From the NCBI RefSeq assembly GCF_029081005.1, contig NZ_JAJQTQ010000001.1, positions 1 through 64,000 on the forward strand: a DNA stretch of 64,000 nucleotides, given 5' to 3'. Positions within the stretch are counted from its first letter, which is position 1; each line of letters begins with the position of its first letter. Below the pieces are notes generated by a model. The model saw nothing but the letters and a program-made list of their open reading frames with translations, was not told where the DNA came from and ran no database searches. The stretch is from Halomonas elongata. GTDB lineage: Bacteria > Pseudomonadota > Gammaproteobacteria > Pseudomonadales > Halomonadaceae. This document shows positions 27,470 to 35,498 of the stretch, in pieces. The position numbers and the translations under genes were made by a program.

Positions 27470-28954
27470 TCATCCGCTCCTTGCGTGCGTTCCCGCCAGT
27501 GCGGGTAATGTTTCTATTGCGTCGTCATCCATGACGGGCGCCGGCAGCGTCAGGCGGAAACACACCGACAGCCGATCCTCGACCAATTCCAGTGTACCCT
27601 GCTGCAGGCGCGCGCAGTCGGCGGCCACCGAGAGGCCGATGCCCGACCCCTTCAGCGCCCCCTTGCGGCGTATACGGCCCTGGTAGAAGGCCTCGAAGAG
27701 ATGATCGCGGTCCTCATCGGGAATCGACTCTCCGCTGTTGGCGACCTCGATTACCAACGATGTCGAGGTGGTACGGGCACGGATATCCAGTTCTCCCCCG
27801 TCCTCGCCATAGGCGACGGCGTTGGAAATGAGGTTATCGAGGATGCGCCCCGTCGCGGTGCGGTCGATCCGCCAGGTCACGGGACCATCGAAACATGCGA
27901 TCCGCATCTCCTTCTGCTGCAGCGCCAGCCGATGCTTGGCCAGCACCTCCTTGGCCACCGTTGCCAGATCCAGACATTCGAGCTCGAGGCGTCGGTTGTG
28001 CTGCAGCAGGTTATAGTCGAGCAACTGTTCGATGAGCTGCTGCAATTCACTGCCACTGGCATCGATCAGCTCGAGTATCTCGCGCTGGTGCTCGGTGATC
28101 TCGCCAGCCACGCCATCGGTGAGCAGCGCCGACCCCTCGCGCACGCTGGCCAACGGTGTCTTCAGTTCATGGGACATGTGGCGCAGGAATTGCTGTTTCT
28201 GCTCCTCCAGCTCGTCGAGCCGTGAAGAGAGCCAGTCCAGTCGTTCATCCAGCCGGACCAGTTCGGCGGGGCCCTGGACGGGCGTCACGCTCTGCTGTTG
28301 GCTACCGCTACCGATGCCCAGGATATGCCGTTCGAGCTGGCGGATCGGACGGATGATCAGGCGCGTGAACAACAACATCAGCAGCAGACTGGCCGATACC
28401 AGCGCCGCCGTCTGCCACCATAGTCGCGTCTGCACCGATTCGGCCCGGGCGCGAATATCATCGAGCCGCTCATCGATGCGCCGATTGGTGGCCTGCCGCA
28501 TGGCCTCGGTATGCCGGGCAAACGGCAGGAAGGCCGACAGGCTATCCCGAAACGCCTCGACCGGCAGGTCCGGCAGCTCGGCGAGCTCGTCCAGCTGTTC
28601 GCTGAGCGCTGCGACATCCGGATCATCGGGCAACAGCTCGCGTTGCCTGGCCAGCAACTGGCGGAATTCCACCAGGCGCTCATCGTAGATATCGAGCAGA
28701 CTCTCCTGCTCGACCACCGCGTACTGACGGGCCGAACGTTCCAGCTCCAGGGCCAGGGCCCCCAGGGTCCGGGCTCGCCGGGTCTCCTCCACCGCCTGAC
28801 GGGCACTGACATCGGCCAGGCGCGACAGTTCGGAGAGCGCCTGGCCGGCCTGGAACATCAGTACGGCCAGCGGCAACATCACCATGAGAAAGGCCAGCAA
28901 CACCAGCTGCAGCAAGGAGCGTGGGCGCCAGCGACGGGAAACGGCTGAAGTCAT
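27470..28954 (-). CDS. glrK: Sensor histidine kinase GlrK (QseE)
   Basis: 494 residues from MTSAVSRRWRPRSLLQLVLL (28954), chosen by alignment with the E. coli N-terminus. The frame stays open far upstream. There are two membrane helices (about 14-36 and near 190) around a helical periplasmic domain, then HAMP, the HisKA box RHMSHELKTPLASVREG and a HATPase with NLISNAVAYGEDGG and GSGIGLS. It phosphorylates GlrR. The signal is uncertain. The small-RNA candidate ends about 105 bp upstream. Confidence 0.94.
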   Translation of the reverse strand: MTSAVSRRWRPRSLLQLVLLAFLMVMLPLAVLMFQAGQALSELSRLADVSARQAVEETRRARTLGALALELERSARQYAVVEQESLLDIYDERLVEFRQLLARQRELLPDDPDVAALSEQLDELAELPDLPVEAFRDSLSAFLPFARHTEAMRQATNRRIDERLDDIRARAESVQTRLWWQTAALVSASLLLMLLFTRLIIRPIRQLERHILGIGSGSQQQSVTPVQGPAELVRLDERLDWLSSRLDELEEQKQQFLRHMSHELKTPLASVREGSALLTDGVAGEITEHQREILELIDASGSELQQLIEQLLDYNLLQHNRRLELECLDLATVAKEVLAKHRLALQQKEMRIACFDGPVTWRIDRTATGRILDNLISNAVAYGEDGGELDIRARTTSTSLVIEVANSGESIPDEDRDHLFEAFYQGRIRRKGALKGSGIGLSVAADCARLQQGTLELVEDRLSVCFRLTLPAPVMDDDAIETLPALAGTHARSG

Positions 28955-29058
28955 GGCCAGCGTTCTATCGAAAAAATTGAAAGGAAGCACCATCGCTCTT
29001 GCTCGAGAATACCAGAGTTTCGCCGGCCAGCCTGCAAACCATCGTGCACGAGAATGTG

Positions 29059-29395
29059 CAGCAAAAAAAAAGGCCGGCAGGGCCGGCCCAATACGCAGGG
29101 AACTGAAGGGTTGGAAAGCCGCTCGATCGACTGGCCTGGTCCCGTCCGTCGATCGACTCTCCATGGGCCTGAAAAGGCCCTCGAAGCCACCCGAAGCCGT
29201 CTGCCACCAGGGGCCGGACTCGAGTGTCGGGTGGCGAACCACCCTTGCTTCGATCCTGGCAACGTCGCCTCTCGAGGCGCCGCTGCGCGATTCGTCCCCC
29301 GTCTCGGGGGAGAGGCATCCTTGCCAGAGCATCCTTGCCCTTTTCGGTACACGTCCTTGACGTCGTCGGTACCGTCTCATCGCAACCTAAAGTCA
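29059..29395 (-). ncRNA. Candidate CsrB/RsmZ-like small RNA
   Basis: The minus strand ends in a strong intrinsic terminator (GGCCGGC/GCCGGCC stem at 29072-29088, then nine T opposite 29071-29063). No gene precedes it on that strand. Upstream are short hairpins whose loops show GGA: GGCA-AGGA-TGCC and GCA-AGGA-TGC in tandem (29311-29338), an ACGT pair around CAAGG (29350-29362), and an 8-bp CGATCGAC/GTCGATCG stem (29122-29157) whose loop holds GGAC and GGGAC. Loop-exposed GGA repeats are the mark of RNAs that sequester CsrA/RsmA. The 5' end is a guess. GlmY-type RNA, which precedes glrK in E. coli, is the alternative. Confidence 0.55.
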
Positions 29396-29471
29396 CACAT
29401 CGCTGGAGCAGACATTGGTCGCTTCGAGGCCGGGCACACAGGGCAGTGATGTCGCATGCCCCGCAGCGACC

Positions 29472-29504
29472 GGAGAACGATTCGAGCCGTATGAATCGTT
29501 TTCC
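29472..29504. repeat. 12-bp inverted repeat upstream of the RNA candidate
   Basis: GGAGAACGATTC (29472-29483) pairs with GAATCGTTTTCC (29493-29504), with one G-T pair and a 9-nt loop. It lies about 80 bp before the proposed RNA start and has no T-tract. It could be an upstream regulatory site. Confidence 0.5.
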
Positions 29505-29697
29505 GTTTGCTCACCCTTAACTGCTGCCATATGCATGCCATAAAAACAAAAGTCGATTATTATCAGGTAATTAAAAACCGGCCTTGTGACCAAATCTCCC
29601 CAGCCCGGACACAATCGCCTCATTGAACGCCAAAAAACGTCGCTATATCGAGACGCCTATCGAACGAAGAAAGAAAAGCGCTTTTATAACAACAAGA
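29505..29697. other. Intergenic AT-richer stretch
   Basis: No gene or clear signal was seen. It lies between the inverted repeat at 29472-29504 and the argA terminator and may carry the promoter of the small-RNA candidate. Confidence 0.4.
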
Positions 29698-29725
29698 TAA
29701 AATGTCGCCCTTGGGCGACATTTTA
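29698..29725 (-). terminator. Terminator downstream of argA
   Basis: A 12-bp stem, TAAAATGTCGCC/GGCGACATTTTA (29698-29709 with 29714-29725), has a CTTG loop. A/T at the stem ends allows function on both strands. It lies 34 bp past the argA stop. Confidence 0.85.
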
Positions 29726-29758
29726 GATCTCGATGAACAAGGAAAAGCGCCGAGACTC

Positions 29759-31072
29759 TCAGGAAATCGACTTGACCAGCACCTTCGACTGCCTGGCGTG
29801 ATTGTAGGTATCGCGCTTGAGAGGCGGCAGATCGGCAAGTTCAGCGGTACCGAAGCCATGCTCGAAGAACCAGTGCGCCGTATGAGTCGTCAAGGCAAAC
29901 AACGAGTCCAGTCCCAGCCGACGGGCACGGCGCTCGACTTCACCCAGCAACAGGTCGCCCCGGGCGCCGCCACGATAATCGACATGTACCGCCACACAGG
30001 CGAGCTCGCCCATGCTGGCTTCGGGGAAGGTATGCAGGGCGGCACAGCCGATGACCATGCCATCGCGCTCGATGACCACATAATCATCGATCTCGTACTC
30101 CAGCCGTTCCCTGGAGCGCGGCACCAGCATGCCACGCCGCTCCAACGGCTCGAGCAATTCCAGCAGGCCCCCGACGTCCGCGACCTGGGCGGCGCGCAAC
30201 TGTTCGTAGCGGTGGCGGGAAATCATGGTGCCCACGCCATCGCGGGTGAACAGTTCGCCGAGCAGGGCATCGTGATCGCGCCACGACAGCAGGTGAGTAC
30301 GCGCCACCCCATGACGAGCGGCGGCACAGGCCGCCCTCAGGTGACGATAGGCTTCGTCGCCGGGGGAGGCGTCATCGAGCCAAGTGCTTGCCTCATCCGG
30401 CGTCAACTGGCGTTGCAGCTGCCCCCGGGCATCGCACAGGCCACTGGCCTCGCCGAGCAGGATCAGCTTGTCGGCGGTCAGTGCCGTGGCGACCTTCTGG
30501 GCCACCTCGGCGGCATCCAGATCGAAGACCTCACCGGTGCTGGAATACCCCAACGGTGGCAGCAGCACCAACGAGCCTTGTTCCAGCAAGCCGGTGATCG
30601 CCGTCTCGCGAACCCGGCGCACTTCGCCGCTCCGCGCGAAATCGACACCATCCCGCACGCCCAGCGGCTTGGCCATCACCAGATTGCCGGACACGGCAGT
30701 CATTTCGACACCGTGCAACGGCGAGTTGGGGAGTCCCAGGGAAAGCCGCGACTCCAGCCACAGACGCTGCTCGGCGGCGACCCGCTCGACCCGTGCCATG
30801 ATCGCCTCATCGGCGACCCAGCGACCATGATGACGGCGTGGCGTGATCGAGGCCGCCTCGAGGGCACCGTTCACCTGGGGGCGGATCCCCAGCACCACCA
30901 CCAGGCGAACCCCCAGGGTGTGCAACAGCGCCAGATCCTGGATGAGCTGCTCGCCACGCCCCTCGGACACCGCCTCACCCTCGATCAGGATGACGAAGGT
31001 TCGCCCTCGATGCGCATTGATATAAGGCGAGGAATTGCGAAACCAGTCGACGAAGGGAAAGCGAGTATCCAA
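29759..31072 (-). CDS. argA: N-acetylglutamate synthase
   Basis: 437 residues, close to E. coli ArgA (443). The N-terminal amino-acid-kinase-like domain (FVILIEGEAV, then LVVVLGIRPQV) is the arginine-sensing part. The C-terminal GNAT domain (about 300-437, CVAVHVDYRGGARGDLLL in part) transfers acetyl from acetyl-CoA to glutamate, the first step of arginine synthesis. Feedback inhibition by arginine is known for this type. It is monocistronic with its own terminator. Confidence 0.96.
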   Translation of the reverse strand: MDTRFPFVDWFRNSSPYINAHRGRTFVILIEGEAVSEGRGEQLIQDLALLHTLGVRLVVVLGIRPQVNGALEAASITPRRHHGRWVADEAIMARVERVAAEQRLWLESRLSLGLPNSPLHGVEMTAVSGNLVMAKPLGVRDGVDFARSGEVRRVRETAITGLLEQGSLVLLPPLGYSSTGEVFDLDAAEVAQKVATALTADKLILLGEASGLCDARGQLQRQLTPDEASTWLDDASPGDEAYRHLRAACAAARHGVARTHLLSWRDHDALLGELFTRDGVGTMISRHRYEQLRAAQVADVGGLLELLEPLERRGMLVPRSRERLEYEIDDYVVIERDGMVIGCAALHTFPEASMGELACVAVHVDYRGGARGDLLLGEVERRARRLGLDSLFALTTHTAHWFFEHGFGTAELADLPPLKRDTYNHARQSKVLVKSIS

Positions 31073-31133
31073 GGCCGCACTCCGGCAGCAGGTGAAAGGG
31101 GAAGATGAGCCTTGACTATATCAGACACGCGAG

Positions 31134-31182
31134 CTGGAAGCTGGAAGCTGGAAGCTGGAAGCTGGAAGCTGGAAGCTGGAAG
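31134..31182. repeat. Heptanucleotide tandem repeat (CTGGAAG) x7
   Basis: Seven perfect head-to-tail copies of CTGGAAG lie in the 297-bp gap between argA and the phosphate transporter gene. It is about 60 bp upstream of the argA start, so it may sit in the argA promoter or leader region. Confidence 0.9.
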
Positions 31183-31218
31183 GCAGCATGAACCCCGACA
31201 ACATGGGGTCAAGGTTTT

Positions 31219-31368
31219 TTCTTCCAGCTTCAAGCTTACGACTTCAAGCTCCCGGCGGAGCCGGGGACTTCCAGCTTCAAGCTTACGGCCGCGAAGCGGA
31301 CGATCTTCCAGCTCCCGGCGGAGCCGGGGACTTCCATGGCTTCAAGCTCCGGGCGAAGCCCGGGCGGG
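31219..31368. repeat. Degenerate repeat block between argA and pit
   Basis: CTTCCAGCTTCAAGCTTACG occurs at 31226 and again about 50 bp on. CAGCTCCCGGCGGAGCCGGGGA-type hairpins occur twice, and CCGGGCGAAGCCCGG closes the block. CTTCCAGC is the reverse complement of the heptamer repeat upstream. The block ends at the stop of the phosphate transporter gene. Confidence 0.7.
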
Positions 31369-31369
31369 C

Positions 31370-32635
31370 TCAGCCGAACATGCCCTTGAACATGAAGAAG
31401 AACATGATCGCCAGGCCCGCACCCGCCGGTAGCGTGATCAGCCAGGACATCACGATGGTGCCGATCACCCTCAGATTGAGTGCCGCCATGCCGCGCGCCA
31501 GGCCCACGCCGAGCACCGCGCCGACCAGGGTATGCGTGGTGGAGATCGGCAGGCCGGTGCCCGAAGCCAGCACCACGGTGGTGGCTGCGGCCAGCGTCGC
31601 GGCGAAACCGCGGCTCGGCGTCAACTCGGTGATGCCGGTACCCACGGTCGCGATGACCTTGTGGCCATAGGTCACCAGCCCGATGACGATGCCGCCGCCG
31701 CCGAGCACCAGTACCCACCAGGGCACCAGGGCCTCGCCGCCGACAGTGCCGCCACTTTCCACGACGCTGATGACCGCAGCCAGAGGGCCGACGGCGTTGG
31801 CCACGTCGTTGGAGCCGTGGGCAAATGCCATGGCACAGGCGGTGAACAGCATCAGCACCCCGAAGACACGTTCCACGCCACCGAAGCCGAAGGCATCGTC
31901 CTGGCGCTGCCCGGCGCCCACTCGGCGTTCGCGCACCACGCCCAGTACCATCAGGGCCAGCCCCATCAAGATGGAATACAGGAAACTGCTACCGAAGCCG
32001 AGCTCGAGGCCGACGTGCTTGAGTCCCTTGGTAAAGGTCACCATGGCGACAATGAAGCCGACCAGGAAGACATACATCGGGACATAGCGCTTGGCGGCGG
32101 CGAAGGGGTCGCGATTTTCGAAGATCAGGTGCTGGACGGACTTGAACAGCATGAAGGCGATGGAGCCGGACATCAGCGGCGAAACCACCCAACTGGCGGC
32201 GATCTGACCGACCTTGGTCCAGCCAATGGCATCGAGCCCCAGCCCGGCCATGGCGAAGCCGACGATGGCGCCGACGATGGAGTGGGTCGTGGAGACCGGC
32301 CAGCCACGCATCGAGGCGATCAGCAACCAAGTGGCCGCCGCCAGCAAGGCGGCCATCATGCCATAGACCAGCAATTGGGGATCGCCCTGCAGCATGGTCG
32401 GGTCGATGATGCCCTTGCGGATGGTGTTGGTGACCTCGCCCCCGGCCAACCAGGCGCCGAGAAACTCGAAGATCACGGCGATGATGATCGCCTGCTTGAT
32501 GGTGATCGCCTTGGAGCCCACCGAGGTCCCCATGGCATTGGCAACATCGTTGGCCCCGACGCCCCAGGCCATGAAGAGGCCGAAGAGACAAGCGAGGATG
32601 ATGAAGATGTCGCCATGTTGCGCGATGATCGACAT
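31370..32635 (-). CDS. Low-affinity inorganic phosphate transporter (Pit family)
   Basis: 421 residues with ten or more membrane segments and the duplicated family signatures GANDVANAMGTSVGSKAIT (27-45) and GSNDVANAVGPLAAV (about 269-283). It imports metal-phosphate complexes with H+ or Na+ across the inner membrane. It lies 55 bp downstream of a DUF47 (PhoU-like) gene, the usual Pit partner, and the two form an operon. No Pho box was recognised upstream. Confidence 0.93.
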   Translation of the reverse strand: MSIIAQHGDIFIILACLFGLFMAWGVGANDVANAMGTSVGSKAITIKQAIIIAVIFEFLGAWLAGGEVTNTIRKGIIDPTMLQGDPQLLVYGMMAALLAAATWLLIASMRGWPVSTTHSIVGAIVGFAMAGLGLDAIGWTKVGQIAASWVVSPLMSGSIAFMLFKSVQHLIFENRDPFAAAKRYVPMYVFLVGFIVAMVTFTKGLKHVGLELGFGSSFLYSILMGLALMVLGVVRERRVGAGQRQDDAFGFGGVERVFGVLMLFTACAMAFAHGSNDVANAVGPLAAVISVVESGGTVGGEALVPWWVLVLGGGGIVIGLVTYGHKVIATVGTGITELTPSRGFAATLAAATTVVLASGTGLPISTTHTLVGAVLGVGLARGMAALNLRVIGTIVMSWLITLPAGAGLAIMFFFMFKGMFG

Positions 32636-32690
32636 AGGACGGTGTCCTTCTGCGGTCAGAGTGTGGCGGATGGTGTTCGGGAGTTCCCGA

Positions 32691-33371
32691 TCAGTTGGCC
32701 GTCATGATCTGAAGGCGACTGCCGACGCGCTCGGCGCGATCGGACAGCTCACCGACCCAGTCGATGATCTTGTAGAGGAACATCACCTCCACCGGCGGCA
32801 GGCTGTCTTCCAGCGCGAACAGTTGGCGACGGATCGCGATCTGCTGGCTGTCGGCCTGTTGCTCCAGGGTGTGAAGCTCGCGAATCAGGTTCTGCATGAC
32901 ATCGGAGACGTTGCGTCCGAAGCCGGATTCGAGCAGGTCCTTGAGCTCCTCCAATGCCTGGCGCGCCTGACCCACGCAGGCCACGGAGGTCTGCATATAG
33001 TTGCGCATGGGCTCGGCCAGCGCTTCCGGCACCTGCATGCTGCGACCGAGCATGATGCCGGTGATGTCGCGAACCTTGTTGGCGATCTTGTCCTGGACGC
33101 TGATCAGGTCCAGCAGATCGGACCGCGACACCGGCAGGAACATGGTATTGGGGAGGTTGAGGCGCAGCTCGGTCTTGAGCTCATCAGCCTCGTGTTCGAG
33201 ACGCGTGATGGTCTCGCGGTGAACGCCGGCTTCCTGCCAATCGCCGTTGAGCGTGGCCTCGAAGAACGGCAGCAACTGTTCCGCGCAGTCGTTGACCTTG
33301 ACGATGTGCGCCAGCAACGGCTGGAATGGCGAGCGGCCAAACATCGCGGAGAAAGGGTTGGATGTCACCAT
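32691..33371 (-). CDS. DUF47/TIGR00153 PhoU-like protein, Pit accessory
   Basis: 226 residues, all-helical, with the start NPFSAMFGRSPFQPLLAH and LEHEADELKTELRLNLPNT typical of TIGR00153. Such proteins resemble PhoU and occur next to Pit transporters, probably tuning their activity. It is cytosolic. It is the first gene of the two-gene phosphate operon and diverges from the CYTH gene 108 bp away. Confidence 0.92.
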   Translation of the reverse strand: MVTSNPFSAMFGRSPFQPLLAHIVKVNDCAEQLLPFFEATLNGDWQEAGVHRETITRLEHEADELKTELRLNLPNTMFLPVSRSDLLDLISVQDKIANKVRDITGIMLGRSMQVPEALAEPMRNYMQTSVACVGQARQALEELKDLLESGFGRNVSDVMQNLIRELHTLEQQADSQQIAIRRQLFALEDSLPPVEVMFLYKIIDWVGELSDRAERVGSRLQIMTAN

Positions 33372-33479
33372 GGGCAGCTGAACACTTGGAAAATGGCGGC
33401 GTCAGTATAGTGATTGACCATCCCGACGTCATGAAAAATTCATCTATCTTTCATCATCCCCCTACAAGGCAGGCACTTC

Positions 33480-34346
33480 ATGGCAAGTGAAATCGAACTC
33501 AAGCTGGCCCTGGGCGAATCGGGGCCGGACGCCCTGCGCCGTCACCCTCGACTCGCCGCCCTGTCCTCTCGGGTCGGCCGACTGGGCAACACCTATTTCG
33601 ATACCCCAGAGGGCGATCTGGAACGCTCGCGGAGTGCCCTGCGCCTGCGCCGCGATGGCGAGCGATTGCTGCAGACCGTGAAGACCCGGGGCCAGGGCGG
33701 TGGCGGCCTCTCGAGCCGTGGCGAATGGGAGTGGCCGGTGGATGGCCCCGGACTGGATTTCGAGGGACTCGCCGACATTCCCCCCATGGCCGCCTTCGGC
33801 CGGGACACCCTGTCGCGCCTCGTGCCACGCTTCTCCACCGACTTCACCCGTGAGACCTGGTGGGTGGAGGACGGTGATGCCGTCATCGAGGTGGCACTGG
33901 ATACCGGGGAGATATACGCCGGCGAGCGCACGGCGACGATCCGCGAGCTGGAGCTCGAGCTCAAGGGCGGCACAGAGAGCGCCTTGCACGACCTCGCCGC
34001 CATCCTGGCCGAGCGCGTGCCCTTGCGCCCCGCGGACACCAGCAAGGCCGCCCGAGGCGGTGCCCTGCTCCTCGGACACTGGCACCTCCCCGAAGGCGGC
34101 ACGCCCGCCGCCTGGCTGCATCGCGCCGGTGTCGCCCTGGATGCCCTGTGCGACACCGGCGACCCGGCCTGGCGTCGCGAGGCACAGGAAGCCTTTCAAC
34201 ACCTGGCAGAACTGGGCGATGATACCGCGAACGACGCCCGTTGGCTGGCTGGAGCCCTGGATGACGCTGCCTGGCTGACCGAGGCCTTCGGCGTACGCGC
34301 CCTGTCCCTGTCACGCCATCTGCCCGGGGACGCCGCACTCGGCTGA
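33480..34346 (+). CDS. CYTH-domain inorganic triphosphatase
   Basis: 288 residues. The CYTH signature EIELKL (4-9) starts the tunnel fold, followed by the basic and acidic strand motifs YFDTPEGDL, ALRLRRDGE, LQTVKTRG, RELELELKGG. CYTH proteins of this kind hydrolyse inorganic triphosphate with Mg. The C-terminal third (about 190-288) is shorter than a full CHAD domain, so this is a reduced YgiF-like form. Its position next to the phosphate transport operon suggests a polyphosphate or triphosphate role. It is followed 30 bp later by an ion channel gene. Confidence 0.88.
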   Translation: MASEIELKLALGESGPDALRRHPRLAALSSRVGRLGNTYFDTPEGDLERSRSALRLRRDGERLLQTVKTRGQGGGGLSSRGEWEWPVDGPGLDFEGLADIPPMAAFGRDTLSRLVPRFSTDFTRETWWVEDGDAVIEVALDTGEIYAGERTATIRELELELKGGTESALHDLAAILAERVPLRPADTSKAARGGALLLGHWHLPEGGTPAAWLHRAGVALDALCDTGDPAWRREAQEAFQHLAELGDDTANDARWLAGALDDAAWLTEAFGVRALSLSRHLPGDAALG

Positions 34347-34376
34347 GCCTCGACAACGACAAGGACGACACTCACC

Positions 34377-35261
34377 GTGAGCCACCTCAAGCCTGCCACT
34401 GGAAATCTGCGTACCCGGATATTCCAGCTCATCTTCGAATCCGATACGCCCTCGGCCAAGGCCTTCGACATCGTCTTGATCGGGGTGATCCTGTTCAGTG
34501 TGCTGGTGGTGATGCTGGAGAGTGTCGTGCCGCTGCGCGAGCGCCATGGGGCGCTGTTCCACTGGCTGGAGTGGGGCTTTACCCTGCTCTTCACCTTCGA
34601 GCTGGCACTACGCCTCTATTGCCTGGAGCGACCCTGGCAGTATCTGCGCGGCTTCTACGGCGTCATCGATCTGCTGGCCATTCTGCCCACCTGGCTGGCC
34701 CTGTTGCTGCCGGGTGCCCAGTCACTGGTGGTGGTGCGCCTGCTGCGTACCCTGCGTATCTTCCGCGTGCTGCGACTGATGGAATTCGTCGGCGAGGGAC
34801 GCCTGCTGCTCGATGCCCTGAAGCGCAGCGCCCGGCAGATCTTCCTGTTTCTGTTCACCGTCTGCATGCTGATCACCATCTTCGCCTCGGTGGTCTATCT
34901 GATCGAGCCCGCCGAGGCCGGTTTCACCAGCATTCCCATGTCGATCTACTGGGCGGCGGTTACCCTGACCACCGTCGGCTACGGCGACATCACGCCGGTG
35001 ACGCCGCTCGGCCAGGCCATCTCGGTGATGATGATGCTGACCGGCTACTCGATCATCGCCGTGCCCACCGGGGTCTTCTCCGCCGAAGTGATCCGCTCGA
35101 TCCGCGCCGATCGCTATTCCGACGAAGCCTGTCCCGGCTGCGGGCATGATCGACACGAGAGGCGTGCCAGCTACTGCCTGCACTGCGGCACCTGGCTGGA
35201 CGAAGAGACCCCGGATCCCAGGGCCGAAAACGACGATGCGCCTCATGTCGATGAGACATGA
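34377..35261 (+). CDS. Voltage-gated-type potassium channel with C-terminal zinc ribbon
   Basis: 294 residues from a GTG (34377) with AAGGA upstream. It has six membrane segments: a voltage-sensor-like S4 with regularly spaced Arg (RLLRTLRIFRVLR, 121-133), a pore helix and the K+ filter TVGYGD (199-204). After S6 the tail carries CPGCGHDRHERRASYCLHCG (252-271), a two-knuckle zinc ribbon not part of the basic channel family. It is an inner-membrane protein and could be gated by voltage and by metal or redox state through the tail (inference). A hairpin overlaps its stop codon. Confidence 0.9.
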   Translation: MSHLKPATGNLRTRIFQLIFESDTPSAKAFDIVLIGVILFSVLVVMLESVVPLRERHGALFHWLEWGFTLLFTFELALRLYCLERPWQYLRGFYGVIDLLAILPTWLALLLPGAQSLVVVRLLRTLRIFRVLRLMEFVGEGRLLLDALKRSARQIFLFLFTVCMLITIFASVVYLIEPAEAGFTSIPMSIYWAAVTLTTVGYGDITPVTPLGQAISVMMMLTGYSIIAVPTGVFSAEVIRSIRADRYSDEACPGCGHDRHERRASYCLHCGTWLDEETPDPRAENDDAPHVDET

Positions 35262-35267
35262 GGCGCA
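35237..35267 (+). terminator. Hairpin overlapping the stop of the channel gene
   Basis: A perfect 13-bp inverted repeat (TGCGCCTCATGTC arm, 35237-35249 with 35255-35267) has a 5-nt loop and contains the TGA stop at 35259-35261. There is no T-tract, so it may protect the mRNA end rather than terminate. Confidence 0.6.
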
Positions 35268-35289
35268 CCTTGGCCGAGATTTCTCGACT

Positions 35290-35459
35290 GGCGTTTCAGA
35301 GGGTGTTTACAAACTACTGCGCTCGACCATGCGGCGTTGAAATCAGCCTCAAAATGCTCATTTACCAGCTCGTAAACTCCGCTTTTTCGGCTGATTTCGC
35401 CTGGCCTGGCCGTCGCTCGTAACTTTTGTAAACACCCTCTCAGTCTTGACTGAAACGCC
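35290..35459. terminator. Terminator-like hairpin split by the 140-bp element
   Basis: GGCGTTTCAG (35290-35299) and CTGAAACGCC (35450-35459) are perfect 10-bp complements. If the 140-bp element and one TCAG copy are removed, they form a hairpin with a 6-nt TCTTGA loop, between the channel gene and the convergent phosphatase gene. Confidence 0.7.
35300..35439 (-). mobile_element. 140-bp MITE-like element, copy A
   Basis: It begins AGGGTGTTTACAAA and ends TTTGTAAACACCCTC, so the ends are inverted repeats. TCAG direct repeats flank it (35296-35299 and 35440-35443), as expected for a target duplication. Inside is a 10-bp GAAATCAGCC/GGCTGATTTC stem around a 40-nt loop with AGCGGAGTTTAC and GTAAATGAGCA. 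It differs from copy B (56209-56348) at a single base and lies in the opposite orientation. It has no coding capacity. Confidence 0.88.
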
Positions 35460-35498
35460 GGCGAGCGCAGCATTCAAGCAGCGCTTCCCGGGTGTGGA

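Noticed and set aside
31134-31368. CRISPR array
   Set aside because: Units are 7 bp without spacers, and the following blocks are imperfect repeats, not regularly spaced ones; no cas genes.
31112-31432. Possible small protein with SWKLEAG repeats
   Set aside because: Produced by the CTGGAAG microsatellite being read through; no ribosome-binding site and it overlaps the phosphate transporter gene end.
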